Assembly: GCA_913060865.1 (NCBI GenBank)
Contig: CAJXTU010000005.1
Location: forward strand, 1-64,000
Direction: 5' to 3'
Length of the DNA stretch: 64,000 nucleotides
Source: an uncultured Cycloclasticus sp.
GTDB taxonomy: Bacteria > Pseudomonadota > Gammaproteobacteria > Methylococcales > Cycloclasticaceae
Position 1 is the stretch's first letter. Every line of letters begins with the position of its first letter. Under the pieces are notes generated by a model. It was not told the DNA's origin, searched no databases, and worked only from the letters and a program-made list of their open reading frames with translations. The position numbers and the translations under genes are program-made. Below are positions 23,905 to 33,128 of the stretch, piece by piece.

Positions 23905-24668
23905 TGAGTATTGATGGCTTGGAATTATCCATTCTTGGCCCTGCTTTTATTGCTGGCCTTTTGGTTCTGCTAACCCATGTACCATTAGGGCAGGAGGTGC
24001 TTAAGCGCGGTATTATTTTTATTGATTTGGCGATTGCCCAAATTGCAGGTTTAGGTGTTATTTTAGCCTATCAATTGGGCTGGGAGGCGCATGGCTGGGA
24101 AGTGCAATTGGCCGCCTTAAGTGCTGCCTTGCTCGGCGCGTTAGGGTTAAGCTGGATGGAAAAAAATTGGGGGAAACATCAGGAAGCCTTGATTGGTATA
24201 ACCTTCATATTGGCAGCGACTGCCAGTCTTTTATTGCTGGCGAATAATCCGCATGGTGGAGATTCACTTAAAGATTTATTAGTGGGTCAAATATTGTGGG
24301 TAACTTGGTTTCAACTCTTGCCAGTTGCCTTAGTAGCGGCCTTTATTTTATTAATATGGTTTAACTTTCGACAGAAATTGGGCCATATTGGGTTTTATTG
24401 TTTGTTTGCCTTAGCTGTTACCAGTTCAGTTCAATTAGTAGGGGTTTATCTGGTTTTTGCCAGCCTGATTATCCCAGCGCTTGGCAGTGTTGACCATAGC
24501 AGACCTTTATTGGTCGGCTTCTTTATTGGTGCACTGGGCTATGGACTTGGGTTAATTTTATCCTCGCTCTTTGACCTTCCAAGTGGCGCTGTTATTGTCT
24601 GGAGCATTGCGGTTACTGCGTTATTATTTAAGTTTTTGCTAACAAATAAGCAACTAATGCCTCGTTAA
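23904..24668 (+). CDS. ABC-3 family metal permease (ZnuB-like)
   Basis: A 254-residue inner membrane permease with about eight hydrophobic segments, opening with ILGPAFIAGLLVLLTHVPLGQEVLKRGIIFIDLAIAQIAGLG (the ABC-3 core motif). The pattern RPLLVGFFIGALGYGLGLILSSLFDLPSGAVIV near the end is also typical. Coupled to the binding protein by a one-base overlap. No ATP-binding subunit lies next to it, so the ATPase must be elsewhere or absent. Confidence 0.88.
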   Translation: MSIDGLELSILGPAFIAGLLVLLTHVPLGQEVLKRGIIFIDLAIAQIAGLGVILAYQLGWEAHGWEVQLAALSAALLGALGLSWMEKNWGKHQEALIGITFILAATASLLLLANNPHGGDSLKDLLVGQILWVTWFQLLPVALVAAFILLIWFNFRQKLGHIGFYCLFALAVTSSVQLVGVYLVFASLIIPALGSVDHSRPLLVGFFIGALGYGLGLILSSLFDLPSGAVIVWSIAVTALLFKFLLTNKQLMPR

Positions 24669-24704
24669 CCACTCGGTTTATAAGCGCATTAATGGGTTTT
24701 ATGA

Positions 24705-24749
24705 GCGACTGGCTTCGGTAGATGAATACGAAGCACCCAAGCCAGTCGC
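24705..24749. repeat. Long inverted repeat
   Basis: GCGACTGGCTT (24705-24715) and AAGCCAGTCGC (24739-24749) are perfect complements with a 23-base loop. There is no T run, so a Rho-independent terminator is not obvious. It lies 36 bases after the permease gene. The rest of 24669-24958 holds nothing else I can name. Confidence 0.7.
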
Positions 24750-24958
24750 CTATATAAGATGTCTTGCCGCTAAGAGACACTCTTTAGCACCTATTAATAA
24801 ATTGCGTATCGCTTCAAATCACTATTAAACTGGCCTCAACGCCTGAGCTAACCTAGTCATTTTCGCTGTTAGATTGCATCCCCCCCTTTTATCCACAATA
24901 ATATGGGCCTATCAGTCACGCTTAGAACGTGACCCTAACACTCTTGGGGGAGTCATTT

Positions 24959-25210
24959 ATGTCGGCCAATACTGACCACTACTGGGCGGATAATATTCGC
25001 CTTATTCTGAAGCTTTTATTTATCTGGTTTCTTGTTTCGTTCGTATTTGGAATTATGCTCGTTGAACCGTTGAACTCGATTGAGTTTGCTGGATTTAAAC
25101 TGGGTTTTTGGTTTTCTCAGCAAGGTTCCATTATTTCTTTTGTTTTTTTAATTTTTTATTACATTAAAAAAATGAGCGCGTTGGATGCTAAATACGGCGT
25201 AGATGATTGA
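24959..25210 (+). CDS. DUF4212 small subunit of a sodium/substrate symporter
   Basis: An 83-residue protein with two membrane helices. HYWADNIRLILKLLFIWFLVSFVFGIMLVEPLNSI and FKLGFWFSQQGSIISFVFLIFYYI match the DUF4212 family, the partner of VC_2705-type sodium/solute symporters. ATG 24959 has GGGGGAG upstream. Its end overlaps the symporter start by 8 bases. Confidence 0.88.
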   Translation: MSANTDHYWADNIRLILKLLFIWFLVSFVFGIMLVEPLNSIEFAGFKLGFWFSQQGSIISFVFLIFYYIKKMSALDAKYGVDD

Positions 25211-27041
25211 TATGGAATTACAAACACTCACTTATTTAGTTGTTGGGGCGACATTTGCGCTGTATATCGGTATAGCGATTTGGGCCAAGGCAAAAACAAC
25301 CGGCGACTTTTATATCGCGGGCAAAGGCGTACACCCTATTGTTAATGGCATGGCAACGGGTGCGGATTGGATGTCTGCGGCTTCGTTTATTTCACTCGCG
25401 GGTTTAATCTCCTACTTAGGTTACGAGGCCGGCATGTACTTAATGGGTTGGACGGGCGGTTATGTACTACTTGCCATGCTGCTAGCGCCTTATTTACGTA
25501 AATTCGGTAAATTTACCGTGCCTGAGTTTATTAGCGACCGTTATTACTCACGTGCTGCTCGTGTTATTGCCGTTGTGTGCTTAATTTTTATTTCATTCAC
25601 CTATGTGGCAGGACAAATGCGGGGGGTTGGCATTGTCTTTTCTCGCTTTTTAGAACTACCTATTGATCAAGGCCTTTACCTCGGCATGGGTATTGTATTT
25701 ATTTATTCCGTTATCGGCGGTATGAAAGGCATCACTTACACTCAGGTTGCACAGTACATTGTGCTGATGTTTGCTTATTCTGTTCCGGCTATTTTTATGG
25801 CCATACAATTCACTGGCAATCCCGTTCCTCAACTCGCCTTCGGCAGCCAAATGTCAGACGGTTCTGGTTATTTGTTAAACGCTCTAGATAAAACACTGAT
25901 AGATTTGGGCTTTAACTCTTATACCGAACCATTCAACGATAAATCGATGGTTGACGTTATGGCAATAACATTGGCCTTAATGGTTGGAACCGCTGGCTTA
26001 CCGCATGTCATTGTTCGTTTTTTTACCGTACCTAAAGTATCGGATGCTAGAAAATCTGCTGGGTGGGCATTGATTTTTATCGCCTTGTTATACACCACTG
26101 CACCTGTTGTTGGCTCACTAAGCCGCTTAAACATCATCAATAGCATCAATGGGCCTGATAAAGCCGGCACCTTATATACCGAGATGCCCAGTTGGTTTAA
26201 AACGTGGGAAAAATCAGGCTTACTGGGCTGGTTTGATCATAACGGCGATGGCAAATTGCAATATGCTGCAGGTAACGCCTTTGCAGGCAAAGGAAAGCCT
26301 GTATTTGATGGTGAATTGCGTGGCGAACTAGGCGAACGGGTTGTCACTAACCCATCCAATGGGGGCATCGTTAATGGCGCGCCTTTCGCTAATGAAATTT
26401 ATATTGATCGAGACATTATGGTATTGGCTAATCCTGAAATAGCGCAATTACCTAACTGGGTTATTGCGTTGATTGCAGCAGGTGGTGTTGCTGCGGCTTT
26501 ATCAACAGCGGCAGGTTTACTGTTAGTTATTTCCGCCAGCATTTCACACGATTTATTAAAAAGCACCTTCATGCACAACATTAGTGATAAAAACGAACTA
26601 CGTGCTAGTCGAATTACCTCTGCTTTTGCCATCCTCATTGCGGGTTATTTAGGCTTGCACCCCCCCGCCTTTGTCGCTCAGGTCGTTGCGTTTGCCTTTG
26701 GCTTAGCGGCATCGTCCTTATTTCCGGTTCTTATTATGGGCATTTTCAGCAAACGCATGAATAAATACGGTGCCATCAGCGGCATGCTTACTGGCCTCAT
26801 CTTCACGATGAGCTACATCATTTACTTTAAAGGCATTTTCATAGAACCAATGGCCGTTAATAGCACCGAAAACTGGCTATTTGGTATTTCGCCTGAAGGC
26901 ATTGGCGCCATCGGTATGTGCTTAAACTTTTTAGTCGCCTTTATTGTTTCAAGCTTAACACCACCTCCTCCGCAGAGTGTACAGAACATGGTTGAACGAA
27001 TTCGTTTACCAAATTCTGCCTCCGCTGCTCAAGAACACTAA
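25203..27041 (+). CDS. Sodium:solute symporter, VC_2705 subfamily
   Basis: A 612-residue SSS-family transporter with about 13 membrane helices. FYIAGKGVHPIVNGMATGADWMSAASFISLAGLI and FVAGQMRG-type sequence in helix 4 are typical. A soluble insertion (residues about 319-395, including WFDHNGDGKLQY, an EF-hand-like DxNxDGK loop) separates two membrane blocks. The subfamily is close to ActP (acetate) permease; the substrate is likely a small carboxylate, but this is not certain. It works with the DUF4212 protein encoded just upstream. Confidence 0.88.
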   Translation: MIDMELQTLTYLVVGATFALYIGIAIWAKAKTTGDFYIAGKGVHPIVNGMATGADWMSAASFISLAGLISYLGYEAGMYLMGWTGGYVLLAMLLAPYLRKFGKFTVPEFISDRYYSRAARVIAVVCLIFISFTYVAGQMRGVGIVFSRFLELPIDQGLYLGMGIVFIYSVIGGMKGITYTQVAQYIVLMFAYSVPAIFMAIQFTGNPVPQLAFGSQMSDGSGYLLNALDKTLIDLGFNSYTEPFNDKSMVDVMAITLALMVGTAGLPHVIVRFFTVPKVSDARKSAGWALIFIALLYTTAPVVGSLSRLNIINSINGPDKAGTLYTEMPSWFKTWEKSGLLGWFDHNGDGKLQYAAGNAFAGKGKPVFDGELRGELGERVVTNPSNGGIVNGAPFANEIYIDRDIMVLANPEIAQLPNWVIALIAAGGVAAALSTAAGLLLVISASISHDLLKSTFMHNISDKNELRASRITSAFAILIAGYLGLHPPAFVAQVVAFAFGLAASSLFPVLIMGIFSKRMNKYGAISGMLTGLIFTMSYIIYFKGIFIEPMAVNSTENWLFGISPEGIGAIGMCLNFLVAFIVSSLTPPPPQSVQNMVERIRLPNSASAAQEH

Positions 27042-27047
27042 GAAAAG

Positions 27048-27503
27048 ATGATACTTAACACCATTTGGGTCGACGCAGACGCCTGCCCCGTCGTCATTAA
27101 AGACATTTTATTTCGGGCCGCTGAGCGCACAAAAACCCAAACAACCTTGGTCGCCAATCAAGTCATTCGCATACCCCCTTCAGCCTATATTTCCTTCTTA
27201 CGGGTTACTCAAGGGTTTGACGAGGCCGATAATGAAATTGTTAAGCGTATGCAAGCTGGCGACTTAGTGATTACCGGTGATATTCCTTTAGCTGCCGATG
27301 TGATAGAAAAAGGCGGCATTGCCTTAAACCCACGCGGCGAGCTATACACAAAAGAGAATATTAAAGACCGACTTAATATGCGCGACTTTATGGAAACCAT
27401 GCGTTCCAGCGGGTTAGAAATAGGTGGCGGCCCACCCCCTTTAAATAATGCTGATCGCCAAACGTTTGCCAATCAATTAGATAGGTTACTGGCCCAACGC
27501 TAA
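27048..27503 (+). CDS. yaiI: YaiI/YqxD family protein (UPF0178)
   Basis: A 151-residue soluble protein of the YaiI/YqxD family: [22 protein letters not shown] at the start, [34 protein letters not shown] in the middle and [20 protein letters not shown] at the end. The acidic residues (DADACP, DEAD, GDIPLA) resemble a PIN/NYN-like nuclease site. The function is not established. It follows the symporter by 6 bases. Confidence 0.93.
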   Translation: MILNTIWVDADACPVVIKDILFRAAERTKTQTTLVANQVIRIPPSAYISFLRVTQGFDEADNEIVKRMQAGDLVITGDIPLAADVIEKGGIALNPRGELYTKENIKDRLNMRDFMETMRSSGLEIGGGPPPLNNADRQTFANQLDRLLAQR

Positions 27504-27540
27504 ACATAAAACATCATCAACTGCTAGGAAGCAATAGAAC

Positions 27541-28368
27541 ATGAAAAAATGGAATTTTTTTATACTCCTCAGCCTTATATCGTTGCCTGCTTTCGCAGCC
27601 AAGCCCGATTTGTTTTTGCTAAAAACATATCATCAAGATATCTCGGTTACCGGCTGGGTTATGAGTGAGAAGCTGGATGGCGTCCGTGGCTATTGGGATG
27701 GAGAAAAGCTCATTAGTCGAGGCGGCAAGGTGTTGAACCCACCAGCATGGTTTACTCAGGGTTACCCTCCTTTTCCAATAGATGGTGAGTTATGGACTAC
27801 GCGAGCCGACTTTGAAAACATAAGCTCAATTGCTAACAGTCAACATGCTGGCGAACGTTGGAAACACATCACCCACCAAATATTTGACGTACCCAATCAG
27901 GCAGGTAACTTACATAAGAGACTCCGCGTTTTACAAAACTATTTACAGAACAACCCAACGCCGACCATTCAAATCATCAAGCAAACAACCGTTAAAAATA
28001 AAAAACAATTACAGGACTTTTTACGCTCAATCACGGCTAACCAAGGTGAGGGCGTTGTTGTTAGAGATCCAAACCAACCCTATCAAACAGGCCGTTTATC
28101 TTCAGCACTGAAATTAAAGCAGCACTCCGACACCGAATGCACTGTCATAAAGATCCTTCCTGGCAAAGGACAATATCAAGACAAAATGGGGTCATTGCTC
28201 TGCCTTACTTCGCAAGGCAAACAATTAAAAATTGGTTCCGGGTTTTCAAATAAAGACAGAACTTTTCCACCCAGTGTGGGCAGTGAAATAACATTTAAAT
28301 ATTATGGCTTAACGAAAAAAGGGAACTATCGGTTTCCTGTCTATTTAAGGCCTTTTACCACGCGCTAG
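27541..28368 (+). CDS. Periplasmic ATP-dependent DNA ligase (Lig E type)
   Basis: A 275-residue minimal DNA ligase with a signal peptide (residues 1-20, ending AFAA). Nucleotidyl-transferase motif I is SEKLDGVRG (Lys44), motif III is PIDGELWT, motif IV is GEGVVVRDP and motif V is SALKLKQH. A short OB domain closes the protein (GSEITFKYYGLTKKGNYRFPVYLR). Periplasmic Lig E enzymes occur in competent proteobacteria and are thought to mend incoming or extracellular DNA. There is no DNA-binding domain beyond the core. Confidence 0.9.
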   Translation: MKKWNFFILLSLISLPAFAAKPDLFLLKTYHQDISVTGWVMSEKLDGVRGYWDGEKLISRGGKVLNPPAWFTQGYPPFPIDGELWTTRADFENISSIANSQHAGERWKHITHQIFDVPNQAGNLHKRLRVLQNYLQNNPTPTIQIIKQTTVKNKKQLQDFLRSITANQGEGVVVRDPNQPYQTGRLSSALKLKQHSDTECTVIKILPGKGQYQDKMGSLLCLTSQGKQLKIGSGFSNKDRTFPPSVGSEITFKYYGLTKKGNYRFPVYLRPFTTR

Positions 28369-28453
28369 TATCGAGAAAATCAAACATAAGAGTTTTTCAT
28401 TGCGCTTTTCATGTTGGCGTATAATTACGCCCAATCAAACACATGGAACACAC

Positions 28454-29020
28454 ATGCCTAAAGCCAGCGATTTAAAATGCGGAATGGTTGTCGAAGTAAA
28501 CGACGAGCCCTATGCGGTTAAAAGTATAGACGTACGCAACCCATCATCTCGTGGAGCGTCAACGTTATACAAAGTCCGTTTCAATCATTTAAAAACCAAG
28601 CAAAAGCGCGACGAAACATTAAAAGGCGATGACTTTTTAAAAGATCTCGATTGTGAAAAAGCTAACCTTCAATTTTCATATCAAGACGGCGACAGTTACA
28701 CCTTCATGAATCTCGACACTTACGATCAATATACGGTGGATGCGGAAGATATTGAAGAACAAATAAAATACCTAAGCGAGGGGCTCGATAGCCTTGTGGG
28801 TATCTTGCTAGAAGAAGCATTAGTCGCCATAGAGCTACCTGCCACCATCAGCTTGAAAATAGTAGATACTGCGCCTGGTTTAAAGGGTGCATCTGCCTCT
28901 GCGCGAACAAAGCCTGCCACGCTAACCACCGGGCTGGAAGTTCAAGTACCGGAATATATCGATAATGAAGAAGTGATTAAAATTAACACCAGCACTGGTA
29001 AATTTATGTCACGTGCTTAA
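28454..29020 (+). CDS. efpL: Elongation factor P-like protein EfpL (YeiP)
   Basis: A 188-residue EF-P paralogue that relieves ribosome stalling at certain proline motifs. The three EF-P domains are present. The loop that carries the modified lysine in EF-P is NPSSRGASTLYK here, with Arg at the tip, the mark of EfpL, which needs no modification. The end, EEVIKINTSTGKFMSRA, is also typical. The ATG at 28454 (MPKASDLKCG) is the start; the longer frame from 28400 is not conserved. Confidence 0.93.
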   Translation: MPKASDLKCGMVVEVNDEPYAVKSIDVRNPSSRGASTLYKVRFNHLKTKQKRDETLKGDDFLKDLDCEKANLQFSYQDGDSYTFMNLDTYDQYTVDAEDIEEQIKYLSEGLDSLVGILLEEALVAIELPATISLKIVDTAPGLKGASASARTKPATLTTGLEVQVPEYIDNEEVIKINTSTGKFMSRA

Positions 29021-29035
29021 CAAAAGGAGATACAA

Positions 29036-29365
29036 ATGAACCGTATTGAAGCAATCAAAAACAACCCTTCTATTAATGTTGAAACCGTCATTGAACTTAT
29101 TGACGCTTTATATGATTACCACCCTGTAGATTTTAAAAATGGTGACGTATCTAATAAAGCCGGCACCAATGACATCACCTGTAAATTATTTGCTTTTGCA
29201 AAACTCAATGAGTTTACTCAAGAGCAAACCCTTGCGTGTTTTGGGCACTACTACCAAGATGTTCTCAATACACCTGACGCGGATGACCACCAAAATATTC
29301 GTAACTTTATGCAACATGGTTGGGGTGGCGTCAGTTTTTCAGGCACTGCTTTAACTGAAAAATAA
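29036..29365 (+). CDS. HopJ-type effector family protein
   Basis: A 109-residue protein of the HopJ family (Pfam HopJ). Typical sequence includes TVIELIDALYDYHPVDFKNGD, CKLFAFAKLNEFTQEQTLACFGHYYQDVL and the end NIRNFMQHGWGGVSFSGTAL. The family was named after a Pseudomonas effector but most members are in non-pathogens without type III secretion, and the role is unknown. A good AAGGAGAT site precedes it. Confidence 0.88.
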   Translation: MNRIEAIKNNPSINVETVIELIDALYDYHPVDFKNGDVSNKAGTNDITCKLFAFAKLNEFTQEQTLACFGHYYQDVLNTPDADDHQNIRNFMQHGWGGVSFSGTALTEK

Positions 29366-29371
29366 AAACCT

Positions 29372-30754
29372 ATGCCAAATAAAGACTTTTCCACTTTAGC
29401 CCTTGCCCCTGCCCAGCTTAAAAACTTAGCCAGCCTAGGCTATCAGCAGATGACACCTATACAAGCACAAAGCCTGCCTCAGATATTAAAAGGCAAGGAC
29501 GTTATTGCCAAAGCCAAAACCGGTAGCGGAAAAACCGTTGCTTTTGGAGTTGGTTTATTGGAAAAAATAAACCCACGTTTCTTTGGTGTTCAGGCATTAA
29601 TACTATGCCCTACAAGGGAATTAGCGGACCAAGTCGGCAAAGAGCTTCGCAAACTGGCTCGCAGCGTACCCAATATTAAGCTGGTTTTATTGTGTGGCGG
29701 CAAACCCTTTGGCCCACAAGTTGGATCGTTAGAGCATGGTGCGCATATCGTTGTAGGTACGCCTGGGCGTATTCAAGATCACCTTAAAAAACGAACCCTT
29801 AAACTAGACCAACTTAAAACACTGGTATTAGATGAAGCTGACCGAATGCTAGACATGGGCTTTGCCGATGTGATGACTGACATCATTAAACAAACGCCAA
29901 CATCGCGTCAAACGCTACTTTTTTCTGCCACCTACCCCGACGAAGTTAAGAAAATCTGTCGCTCTATTCAATCCGACCCGATCAATATCAGCGTTGAGTC
30001 TGATCACGAACAAAACGTGATTGAACAGTTGTTTTACCAAGTTAAAAAGCATGAACGCAACAACTCTCTGTTGGCATTATTTGAGCATTATCAGCCTAAA
30101 ACGGCGATTGTCTTCTGCCACACCAAAGCGCAGTGCGGCGATATGGCCGAGTTTTTACGCGAGCACAACATCGAATCATTAGCAATACATGGCGACCTCG
30201 ATCAACGCGAACGTGATCAGGTACTGGTTCGTTTTGCTAATAATAGCTGCTCCGTACTAGTTGCCACCGATGTGGCTGCACGTGGACTCGATATAAAATC
30301 CATTGCCATGGTCATCAATTACGAGCTACCACGCGACCCTGAGATTTACGTGCACCGTATTGGTCGTACCGGCCGTGCGGGCGAAACGGGACTAGCGATG
30401 AGCTTATTTGCAGAACATGAACAGGTTCGTGTCAAAGCGATTGAAGAATACCAGAACAAACCTTGCCTGATTGACAGCCCTTTGTCGCTGGACCGTGATT
30501 CAACTTACAAGCTTTACCCACCAATGGTGACTATTCAAATTGACGGGGGAAGAAAAGATAAAATTCGCCCTGGTGATTTATTAGGTGCCTTAACCGGCGA
30601 TGCAGGATTGGACGGCGCTCAAATTGGAAAAATTGATATATTCGACCGATCTAGCTACGTTGCCATCGAACATGACGCTGTTCGGCAAGCACTTAACTAC
30701 CTTGCTAACGGGAAAGTTAAAGGCCGCCCAGCCAAAGCACGAAAAGTTAACTAA
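29372..30754 (+). CDS. dbpA: ATP-dependent RNA helicase DbpA
   Basis: A 460-residue DEAD-box helicase: AKAKTGSGKTVAFG (motif I), PTRELADQ (Ia), VLDEADRMLDMGF (II, DEAD), FSATYPDEV (III), VATDVAARGLDI (V) and HRIGRTGRAG (VI). The C-terminal RNA-binding domain (TVQIDGGRKDKIRPGDLLGAL, YVAIEHDAVRQAL) is the DbpA signature that binds hairpin 92 of 23S rRNA and acts in 50S assembly. It follows the HopJ gene by 6 bases. Confidence 0.94.
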   Translation: MPNKDFSTLALAPAQLKNLASLGYQQMTPIQAQSLPQILKGKDVIAKAKTGSGKTVAFGVGLLEKINPRFFGVQALILCPTRELADQVGKELRKLARSVPNIKLVLLCGGKPFGPQVGSLEHGAHIVVGTPGRIQDHLKKRTLKLDQLKTLVLDEADRMLDMGFADVMTDIIKQTPTSRQTLLFSATYPDEVKKICRSIQSDPINISVESDHEQNVIEQLFYQVKKHERNNSLLALFEHYQPKTAIVFCHTKAQCGDMAEFLREHNIESLAIHGDLDQRERDQVLVRFANNSCSVLVATDVAARGLDIKSIAMVINYELPRDPEIYVHRIGRTGRAGETGLAMSLFAEHEQVRVKAIEEYQNKPCLIDSPLSLDRDSTYKLYPPMVTIQIDGGRKDKIRPGDLLGALTGDAGLDGAQIGKIDIFDRSSYVAIEHDAVRQALNYLANGKVKGRPAKARKVN

Positions 30755-30795
30755 TTAAAAACACCTGTTTACCCATCTACAGCGGTTAATACTTA

Positions 30796-32511
30796 TTAAC
30801 CGCCGATATAACGTAAACGTTTTTTGGCTTTTAGCTTATCCATATCCGTCATGATAAGCCCGTCTATACAATGCCCAAAATTCGCATCTACATTAAAATC
30901 AATATAGCGAACTCCACCCTCATCACATAAATCTGCGTATTGTTTATATAAGGTTGGTACGGTTACATTCATGTGTGCCAAGTGCTCTTTCATTACTCTA
31001 AAGTCTTCACTTTGGTTATCGCCTGTCAGTACATCCGCCACTTGCTGCTTTATTTCTGGGTTCATAATATACGGCGTTCGTGAGGTGGCTAAACAGTCAG
31101 CATCGGGGAAATAATGCTGATAAAACGTCACAATCAGCGCTTTAGCTAATTCAGGATAAGCATCACTTAAACTAACGGGGCCAAATAGGTATCGTGTTGT
31201 GGGGTACTTCCTAAGATATGCTCCAATGCCGTACCAGAGGTGATCTAGGCTACGCTTACCCCAATATTTAGGGCTGACAAAACTACGGCCAAGCTCTATT
31301 CCGTGCTCAAAATAGGGGGCTACCCGCTCCGTGTTATAGTCAAAAAGTTCTTGGCTATAAATACCGCGACCCTTGTCCGAATCCATCAAACGCTTCACTT
31401 CGGCGAGCCGGTAGGAACCAACAATTTCAAGCTCTTGCTCATCCCACAATACAATATGCCGATAATGCTTATCGTAACGGTCAAGGTCTCGACTTTTACC
31501 TGTCCCCTCACCCACACGCCGAAAGGTCATTTCCCTTAAACGCCCAATTTCATTCATTACCGCAGAATCTGACCTGTAATCAAACAGGTATATTTTCTTT
31601 TCATCCGCCGTTTCGCCCAGCAGCTCCCCTTCTTTTAATTCTGTTTTTATAGCCTTTCGATCACGTGGGTGAATAATAGTTTGCTCTGTTTCCAACAGGC
31701 CTTTTTTTCCTTTGCCTAATAAATAAGCATGGCGTCGAATCAATCGTGCAATTTCTTTACGCTCTAACGGCAGCCTCTCTAAAAAACGATATGGAATGGG
31801 AGCGCCCACCTTGAATGTTATCGTTTTGGAATTTTTATTAAAAATCTCATGCGCCAATAACATGCTCGATAATGGCTTATACAGCATTGAACTACTGTAA
31901 AAAAGAGATGAGTTTCGCGCTTTGACATAAATTGGCAATATAGGTGCTTGCGTTTTCTTTGCAAAACTTAAAAACCCACTAGACCATTTGCCGTCCCGTA
32001 CTCCGTTCGGTCTTATTCTTGACACTTCGCCAGCAGGAAAAATAATGACCGCTTCTTCATTATTTAAACTCTGCAAAATCCGCGAAATACTACTCTTTTG
32101 CGTTGATTTTTTTAAATTATCAACGGGTAATAAGAGGCTATCAAGCCCCTTAAACTCCATTAACATATCGTTAACCACTATTTTTACATCACGGCGCACT
32201 TCACCAACAAGCTTTAATAGCGATAAGCCGTCCAATGCACCCAATGGGTGATTAGCAACAATAATAACGCGGCCACTAGCAGGGATATTACCGCGGTCTC
32301 TATGTGACGCTGAGTAACTAAAATTAAAAAATGCAAATACTTGGTCTATAAAGTCAAACCCTTCGTCATCCTGATGCTCTTCTAAAAATTGATTAACTTC
32401 TTTTTCATGCATCAACCTTTTTAAAAAACCAACGGTTGGTTTTTTAAGCCATGAACCACGTTGCTCAAAACTTGGGAATTTTTGCTCTAATGTTTGCTCT
32501 ATATCTAGCAT
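30796..32511 (-). CDS. olsF: Bifunctional ornithine lipid synthase (OlsF-like)
   Basis: A 571-residue fusion of two acyltransferases. The N-terminal half is a PlsC-type O-acyltransferase with NHPLGALDG (the H-x4-D site) and FPAGEVSR; the C-terminal half is an OlsB-type N-acyltransferase of the GNAT fold (EIVGSYRLAEV, ELGRSFVSPKYWGKRS, YLFGPVSLSD). Such fusions (OlsF) make ornithine lipids from ornithine and acyl-ACP in two steps. A hairpin at 30782-30803 overlaps its end. A phasin gene lies just upstream in the same direction. Confidence 0.88.
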   Translation of the reverse strand: MLDIEQTLEQKFPSFEQRGSWLKKPTVGFLKRLMHEKEVNQFLEEHQDDEGFDFIDQVFAFFNFSYSASHRDRGNIPASGRVIIVANHPLGALDGLSLLKLVGEVRRDVKIVVNDMLMEFKGLDSLLLPVDNLKKSTQKSSISRILQSLNNEEAVIIFPAGEVSRIRPNGVRDGKWSSGFLSFAKKTQAPILPIYVKARNSSLFYSSSMLYKPLSSMLLAHEIFNKNSKTITFKVGAPIPYRFLERLPLERKEIARLIRRHAYLLGKGKKGLLETEQTIIHPRDRKAIKTELKEGELLGETADEKKIYLFDYRSDSAVMNEIGRLREMTFRRVGEGTGKSRDLDRYDKHYRHIVLWDEQELEIVGSYRLAEVKRLMDSDKGRGIYSQELFDYNTERVAPYFEHGIELGRSFVSPKYWGKRSLDHLWYGIGAYLRKYPTTRYLFGPVSLSDAYPELAKALIVTFYQHYFPDADCLATSRTPYIMNPEIKQQVADVLTGDNQSEDFRVMKEHLAHMNVTVPTLYKQYADLCDEGGVRYIDFNVDANFGHCIDGLIMTDMDKLKAKKRLRYIGG

Positions 32512-32581
32512 TCTGCCTAATGTACCGTTGTGATTGGTTAAACCTTATAGAGGCCTCTGTTCAAAAGAGTGGTCTCTATAT

Positions 32582-32944
32582 CTATTTTGAGGGCTTTTGC
32601 TTGATCGCTTTTATTTCATTTATTTTGTTTTTAAAAACGGCATTCCCTTCTTGGATCAGCTTCACCATCTCTTCGTTATAAACCTTTGCTTCTGTTAAAA
32701 ATGCTTTGCTATCGAGTAACATTTTTTCCATGCTGCTTCGCGAAAATTCTACTTGATCCATAATAAATGCATTAAAACTCACGACATCTCTGATACCTTT
32801 TGCCGCTTCAAAACGCTCTTCGGCTAATGACACATATTTTTTAGCGCTGGCTTGTTGTGCATCCATCGATTTCTTGATTTGCACACGGTTTAACTCAGTT
32901 AACTTTTCAATCGGGCTCAACAACTCTTCAATCGTCTTCATCAT
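32582..32944 (-). CDS. Phasin family protein
   Basis: A 120-residue helical protein with the phasin pattern (LLSPIEKLTELNRVQIKKSMDAQQASAKKYVSLAEERFEAAKGI), lacking membrane segments. Phasins coat polyhydroxyalkanoate granules and regulate their size; this suggests storage polymer in the host, but no PHA synthase is in the window. Two ATG codons stand at the start after a TAGGAGAT site. An inverted repeat (TATAGAG..., 32547-32581) after the stop may be a terminator. Confidence 0.8.
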   Translation of the reverse strand: MMKTIEELLSPIEKLTELNRVQIKKSMDAQQASAKKYVSLAEERFEAAKGIRDVVSFNAFIMDQVEFSRSSMEKMLLDSKAFLTEAKVYNEEMVKLIQEGNAVFKNKINEIKAIKQKPSK

Positions 32945-33128
32945 GCTATCTCCTAATTAATATCATATTGCTACTAAGCTTTTCGGTAGATTAATCTTTG
33001 TTTATGAACCTTTTGTAACAGCTAAGTGAACCTTTTATGAATGCTGCAAATGCACATTCTCTGCTATACTGAAGCACACAACTTAAGCGCCTGCGCCTTA
33101 AGCCCCCAATTAATTTGACACCAAAACC

